Of a DNA stretch of 64,000 nucleotides, positions 60,838-64,000 are shown piece by piece. Numbering within the stretch: the stretch's first letter is position 1; each line of letters begins with the position of its first letter. Source of the DNA: Glycomyces luteolus (GTDB lineage Bacteria; Actinomycetota; Actinomycetes; Mycobacteriales; Micromonosporaceae); assembly GCF_027622875.1 (NCBI RefSeq), contig NZ_JAPZVP010000005.1:87339-151338 (forward strand). Direction: 5' to 3'. Position numbers and translations under genes: made by a program. The notes under the pieces are model-generated. The model was not told the DNA's origin. It did not search any database and worked only from the letters and a program-made list of their open reading frames with translations.

Positions 60838-61475
60838 GCGGCGGCCTCCACCGGTTCGGCTTGCGCGGCAAGGTCTTTCTTCCAGCTGAGCAGGCCCGTG
60901 ACGCACAGCGCCATGAATCCGATGTAGAGGATCGATGTGAGGTAGAGGCCTTTGTACGCATAGAGCGGTACGTAGATGATGTCGGCCGCGATCCACAGGT
61001 ACCAGGATTCGACCCGCTTCCGGCACTGCCCGTAGGTGGCGAGGAGCGAGAGCACGGTGGTGAGGGCGTCCCAGAGGGGCACGTCCGAATCGGTCGCGGC
61101 GGTCAGGAGCAGCGCTATCCCCGCGAGCCCGACCATTCCGGCGCCGGTGAGGGCGATCCACTCCGTGTGTCCGGTGCGGCTCACCGGGAGGGTGTCGGCG
61201 GGTCCGCCGCCTCGCACCCAGTTCCACCAGCCGTAGACGCCGAGGGCGATGAACACGACCTGGAGTCCGGCGTCGGCGTAGAGGCCGCTGTCGGTGAAGA
61301 TCAGGATGAACAGCAGGCAGTTGGCGATGCCGATGCCCCAGTTGGCGATGTGCTGGTGGGCGACGAGCCACACGCACAGCGCTCCCGTGACGAAGGCGAG
61401 GCCTTCGGCGAGGGTGGTCGGGACCCCGGCGATCGTGAACAGCGGGAGGTACAGGAATTCCATGAGGGCGTTCAT
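60834..61475 (-). CDS. pnuC: PnuC nicotinamide riboside transporter
   Basis: 213 residues, 7-8 membrane segments with PnuC motifs CLLFILIFTDSGLYADAGLQ, YGWWNW and ADIIYVPLYAYKGLYLTSIL. It imports nicotinamide riboside by facilitated diffusion, trapped by NadR kinase. Overlaps nadR by 4 nt. Confidence 0.92.
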   Translation of the reverse strand: MNALMEFLYLPLFTIAGVPTTLAEGLAFVTGALCVWLVAHQHIANWGIGIANCLLFILIFTDSGLYADAGLQVVFIALGVYGWWNWVRGGGPADTLPVSRTGHTEWIALTGAGMVGLAGIALLLTAATDSDVPLWDALTTVLSLLATYGQCRKRVESWYLWIAADIIYVPLYAYKGLYLTSILYIGFMALCVTGLLSWKKDLAAQAEPVEAAA

Positions 61476-61497
61476 GAGGGGCGGTCCTCTCGGGGAC

Positions 61498-62181
61498 TTA
61501 GGACTCGATGACGGCGTAGGCGCGGGTGGGGAAGGTGCCGAAGCCGACGATGCGGGGCGGGGCCGCGTGGAGGCGCGCGCCGGTCACGGGGAGCCGTTCC
61601 AGGCCGGTGAGATGTTCGAGGATGGGGATGCCGGCGCCGAGGAGGGTCGTGTGGGCGGGGCGGGGTCCGGCGCCGGAGGCGTCGTCGATGTTGACGCTGT
61701 CGATCCCGACGAGGACCGCGCCCGCTTCGACCAGGTACTGGGCGCCCTCCGCGGAGAGGAACGGGGCCGATGCGGTGTCCAAGTAGGCATCGGTGCCCCA
61801 GTGGCGGGACCAGTCGGTGCGCAGGAGGACGGCGGTGCCGCCGACGACGTGGGCCGCGAGCGCTTCGGGGCCGATCGCGCGGGTCTCGGCGCCGCTGAGG
61901 TTGATCACGGTGGCCGGGACGTCGGCGACTTTGGCGAGGTCGAGCCCGGCCAGGTCGTAGCCGTCGCGGTAGCGGTGGCTGGGGGTGTCGAGGTAGGTGC
62001 CGGTGTTGGCGATCATCTCGATGCGGCCGATCGAGAACTCGGTGCCCTCCTCGTAGTGGGACTTGGATTCCTCCCAGGTCAGGTACGGGGTGATGGCGGG
62101 CCCGGGCATGCCCGGGTAGGTGGTCATGCCCTCGGTGATGGGGTGGTTGAGTTCGACGAGCTTGCGGGTGCTTTCGGCCAT
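61498..62181 (-). CDS. Cyclase-family protein (kynurenine formamidase-like)
   Basis: 227 residues: LNHPITEGMTTYPGMPGP, the active-site region ANTGTYLDTPSHRYRDGYD, GVLVGIDSVN-type core (AVLVGIDSVNIDD) and GIPILEHLTGLERLP. The usual metal motif H-x-G-T-H-x-D-x-P-x-H here reads N-T-G-T-Y-L-D-T-P-S-H, losing two His ligands. First gene of the operon with pnuC and nadR (22-nt gap). Kynurenine formamidase works in tryptophan-to-NAD synthesis, so the neighbourhood fits, but the role is inferred. Confidence 0.8.
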   Translation of the reverse strand: MAESTRKLVELNHPITEGMTTYPGMPGPAITPYLTWEESKSHYEEGTEFSIGRIEMIANTGTYLDTPSHRYRDGYDLAGLDLAKVADVPATVINLSGAETRAIGPEALAAHVVGGTAVLLRTDWSRHWGTDAYLDTASAPFLSAEGAQYLVEAGAVLVGIDSVNIDDASGAGPRPAHTTLLGAGIPILEHLTGLERLPVTGARLHAAPPRIVGFGTFPTRAYAVIES

Positions 62182-62273
62182 GCCGCATGGAATCACGGGA
62201 ACCCTGTCCGTGTCCACGGGTACCGGGTGATGCTCATAGCTCGGGACGCATCGGGTCCGCGTGCGCATCGGGC

Positions 62274-62326
62274 TTGACACGGCGGGTGTGCGACCGGGTA
62301 GAGTGAACCGCGCTTTACCGATAAAG
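62274..62326 (+). promoter_or_regulatory. Promoter and operator of the GH51 gene
   Basis: TTGACA (62274-62279), 19-bp spacer, TAGAGT (62299-62304), then CTTTACCGATAAAG (62313-62326), whose arms CTTTA/TAAAG are symmetric about CCGA, just past the expected start of transcription. A LacI- or GntR-family sugar repressor bound there would block elongation. The regulator is not in the window. Confidence 0.6.
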
Positions 62327-62367
62327 ATCGTTCGCACCACCAGCTCGACCGCCAGGAAGGCTCCCTC

Positions 62368-63897
62368 ATGAGCAACGACGCCGTCTCAGCCGTCATCAAC
62401 GTCGACATCGAAGGCCCCCAGATCAGCAAGCACGTGTACGGCCACTTCGCCGAACACCTCGGCCGCTGCATCTACGGCGGGTTCTACGTCGGCGAGAACT
62501 CCGACATCCCGAACGAGCGCGGCATCCGCCTCGACGTGGTCGAAGCCCTCCGCAACCTCGACATCCCCAACCTGCGCTGGCCCGGCGGCTGCTTCGCCGA
62601 CGAGTACCACTGGATGGACGGCATCGGCCCCAAGGAGGACCGCGCCGTCATGATCAACACCCACTGGGGCGGGGTCGAGGAGAACAACCACTTCGGCACT
62701 CACGAGTTCATGGACCTGTGCGAGATGCTCGAGACCGAGCCGTACATCTCCGGCAACGTCGGCTCCGGCACCGTCCGCGAGATGAGCGAGTGGGTCGAGT
62801 ACATCACCCGCGACGGCGACTCCCCGATGGCGCGCCTGCGCAAGCAGAACGGCCGCGAAGAGCCCTGGAAGGTCAGGTTCTGGGGTCTCGGCAACGAGAC
62901 CTGGGGCTGCGGCGGCAACATGACCGCCGAGCAGTACGCGATGGACGCCCGCAAGTACGCCACCTACTGCCGCGACTACGGCGACAACAAGCTCTACCGC
63001 ATCGCCGCCGGCGCCGCCGACTTCAACTACTCGTGGACCAAGACGCTCATGGAGCAGCTGAGCCACATCGGCTGCCAGCGCGTCGAGCGCAAGCTCTACA
63101 ACGCCGTCTCCGTGCACTACTACACGATCGCGGGCACCTGGGACGACAAGGGCGACGCCACCGTCTTCACCGACGACGAGTACTACACGACGATGCTCAA
63201 GGCCAACCGCACCGACGAGCTGCTGACCGGCCACTCGAACGTCATGGACCTGTACGACCCGACCAAGGAGATCGGGATCGTGATGGACGAGTGGGGCACC
63301 TGGTGGAACGTCGAGCCCGGCACCAACCCCGGGTTCCTGTACCAGCAGAACACGATGCGCGACGCGCTCGTCGCGAGCCTCCACTTCGACATCTTCCACA
63401 AGCACGCCGACCGCCTCATCATGGCGAACATCGCGCAGACGGTGAACGTGCTGCAGGCGATGATCCTCACCGACCCCGACACGGGCGCGCTGGTGCTCAC
63501 CCCGACCTACCACGTGTTCCAGATGAACAAGGGCCACCAGGACGCCGCGTCGCTGCGCGTGGACGCCCCGAAGGGCATCCCGACCCGCGAGGTCGACGGC
63601 AAGGAGCTGCCGATGGTCTCGGTCTCGGCCTCCCGCAAGGACGGCCGCCTGCTCGTCTCGCTGTCCAACCTGGATGCCAGCGAGGGTCAGGACGTCGAGA
63701 TCGACCTGCGCGGCGGCGGCCTGAGCGAGTTCGAGTCGCTCATCCTCACCGCCGACACGCTGCAGGCACACAACACGCCTGAGCAGCTCGAGGCCGTCGC
63801 GCCGCGCGCGCACGAGGGCGTCAAGCTCGAGGGTTCGACGCTGCGCGTGCACCTTCCGGCGCACTCGTTCGTGACCGTTTCGGGTGCCCTCGCGTGA
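62368..63897 (+). CDS. GH51 alpha-L-arabinofuranosidase
   Basis: 509 residues, full-length for intracellular GH51. Catalytic acid/base Glu177 ([13 protein letters not shown]) and nucleophile Glu308 ([13 protein letters not shown]); N-terminal [17 protein letters not shown] and [16 protein letters not shown] are characteristic. No signal peptide: it trims imported arabino-oligosaccharides, complementing secreted GH62 enzymes. GGAAGG lies 12 nt before ATG 62368. Confidence 0.93.
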   Translation: MSNDAVSAVINVDIEGPQISKHVYGHFAEHLGRCIYGGFYVGENSDIPNERGIRLDVVEALRNLDIPNLRWPGGCFADEYHWMDGIGPKEDRAVMINTHWGGVEENNHFGTHEFMDLCEMLETEPYISGNVGSGTVREMSEWVEYITRDGDSPMARLRKQNGREEPWKVRFWGLGNETWGCGGNMTAEQYAMDARKYATYCRDYGDNKLYRIAAGAADFNYSWTKTLMEQLSHIGCQRVERKLYNAVSVHYYTIAGTWDDKGDATVFTDDEYYTTMLKANRTDELLTGHSNVMDLYDPTKEIGIVMDEWGTWWNVEPGTNPGFLYQQNTMRDALVASLHFDIFHKHADRLIMANIAQTVNVLQAMILTDPDTGALVLTPTYHVFQMNKGHQDAASLRVDAPKGIPTREVDGKELPMVSVSASRKDGRLLVSLSNLDASEGQDVEIDLRGGGLSEFESLILTADTLQAHNTPEQLEAVAPRAHEGVKLEGSTLRVHLPAHSFVTVSGALA

Positions 63898-63916
63898 GCG
63901 AGCGGTTCACCGTCCG

Positions 63917-63963
63917 CGGGGGGGGCGGGGGGGGCCCCCCCCCCCCCCCCCGGGGGGGGGGGG
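63917..63963. repeat. G/C homopolymer tract at the window end
   Basis: Runs of 7-18 G or C, including an 18-20-base C-run followed by a G-run, fill the bases after the GH51 stop. No biological element is suggested; it looks like poor-quality sequence at a contig edge. Confidence 0.75.
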
Positions 63964-64000
63964 TGGGTCGGGGCCCGCACCCGGCCCCCGCCCGCGGGGA

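Noticed and set aside
58309..60927. An open frame of over 870 codons spanning kup and nadR
   Set aside because: It overlaps kup in another frame and nadR on the other strand; no domain is recognisable.
1..64000. tRNA genes, CRISPR arrays, integrase or transposase genes
   Set aside because: None could be recognised: no cloverleaf with CCA context, no regularly spaced repeats, and no recombinase motifs in any translated frame.

Overview
The window is 64 kb of very GC-rich, densely packed DNA from a free-living actinomycete. The evidence is frequent GTG starts, ATGA-overlapping operons, a mycothiol-type DinB/TIGR03086 protein, an EgtA-like ligase, CBM2 and ricin-lectin glycosidases, and the actinobacterial sulfur leader peptides. 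A Glycomyces- or Streptomyces-like saprophyte would fit, but the genus is only a guess. No rRNA, tRNA, CRISPR array, phage or insertion sequence was recognised.

Layout. 0-4.6 kb: the end of a secreted GH62 arabinofuranosidase-CBM2, then a drug-type ABC transporter divergent from a DesK/DesR-like two-component system with a TGACA/TGTCA palindrome between them. 4.6-14 kb: two metallo-beta-lactamase-fold paralogues with a truncated LysR regulator, a serine hydrolase, a methyltransferase, a TetR relic, a large subtilase, and a MarR-controlled thioredoxin-fold/MFS pair whose genes look leaderless. 14-16 kb: a decaying NmrA-type gene containing an exact 62-bp tandem duplication, then about 670 bp without a recognisable gene. 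16-25 kb: WYL regulator, VOC and YdeI proteins, a DapC-like aminotransferase, a DMT exporter, UppP and KdpDE (no kdpFABC nearby).

24.9-36 kb is the most coherent region: a probable sulfur-scavenging island. It holds an EgtA-type glutamate-cysteine ligase, an Rrf2 regulator, two short leader peptides ending in an S-A-L-C motif, an orphan winged-helix regulator, FMN and flavin reductases, two complete sulfonate-type ABC transporters and an NtaA/SnaA-type flavin monooxygenase. A shared operator-like palindrome (TCCTA-N9-TAGGA) occurs three times, and a larger related element stands before the second transporter. The inferred logic is that the transporters import organosulfur compounds, the reductases supply FMNH2, the monooxygenase frees sulfur, and the ligase uses the resulting cysteine. 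Control would combine an Rrf2-type repressor with cysteine-sensing leader peptides.

36-54.7 kb: regulator/enzyme pairs (XRE-EamA, XRE-flavoprotein, MarR-LLM-FMN reductase), an SDR behind a MerR-type palindromic promoter, and a candidate conflict system: a 1416-residue TPR-CHAT (caspase-like) protein divergent from a small Cys-rich protein and a membrane protein, and convergent with a DUF1023-like alpha/beta-hydrolase that has lost its nucleophile serine. 54.7-64 kb: a frameshifted lipoprotein gene, GH5-ricin glycosidase, Kup potassium transporter, a cyclase-pnuC-nadR operon, and a GH51 arabinofuranosidase with a promoter-overlapping operator. The last ~100 bases are G/C homopolymers that look like a low-quality contig end.
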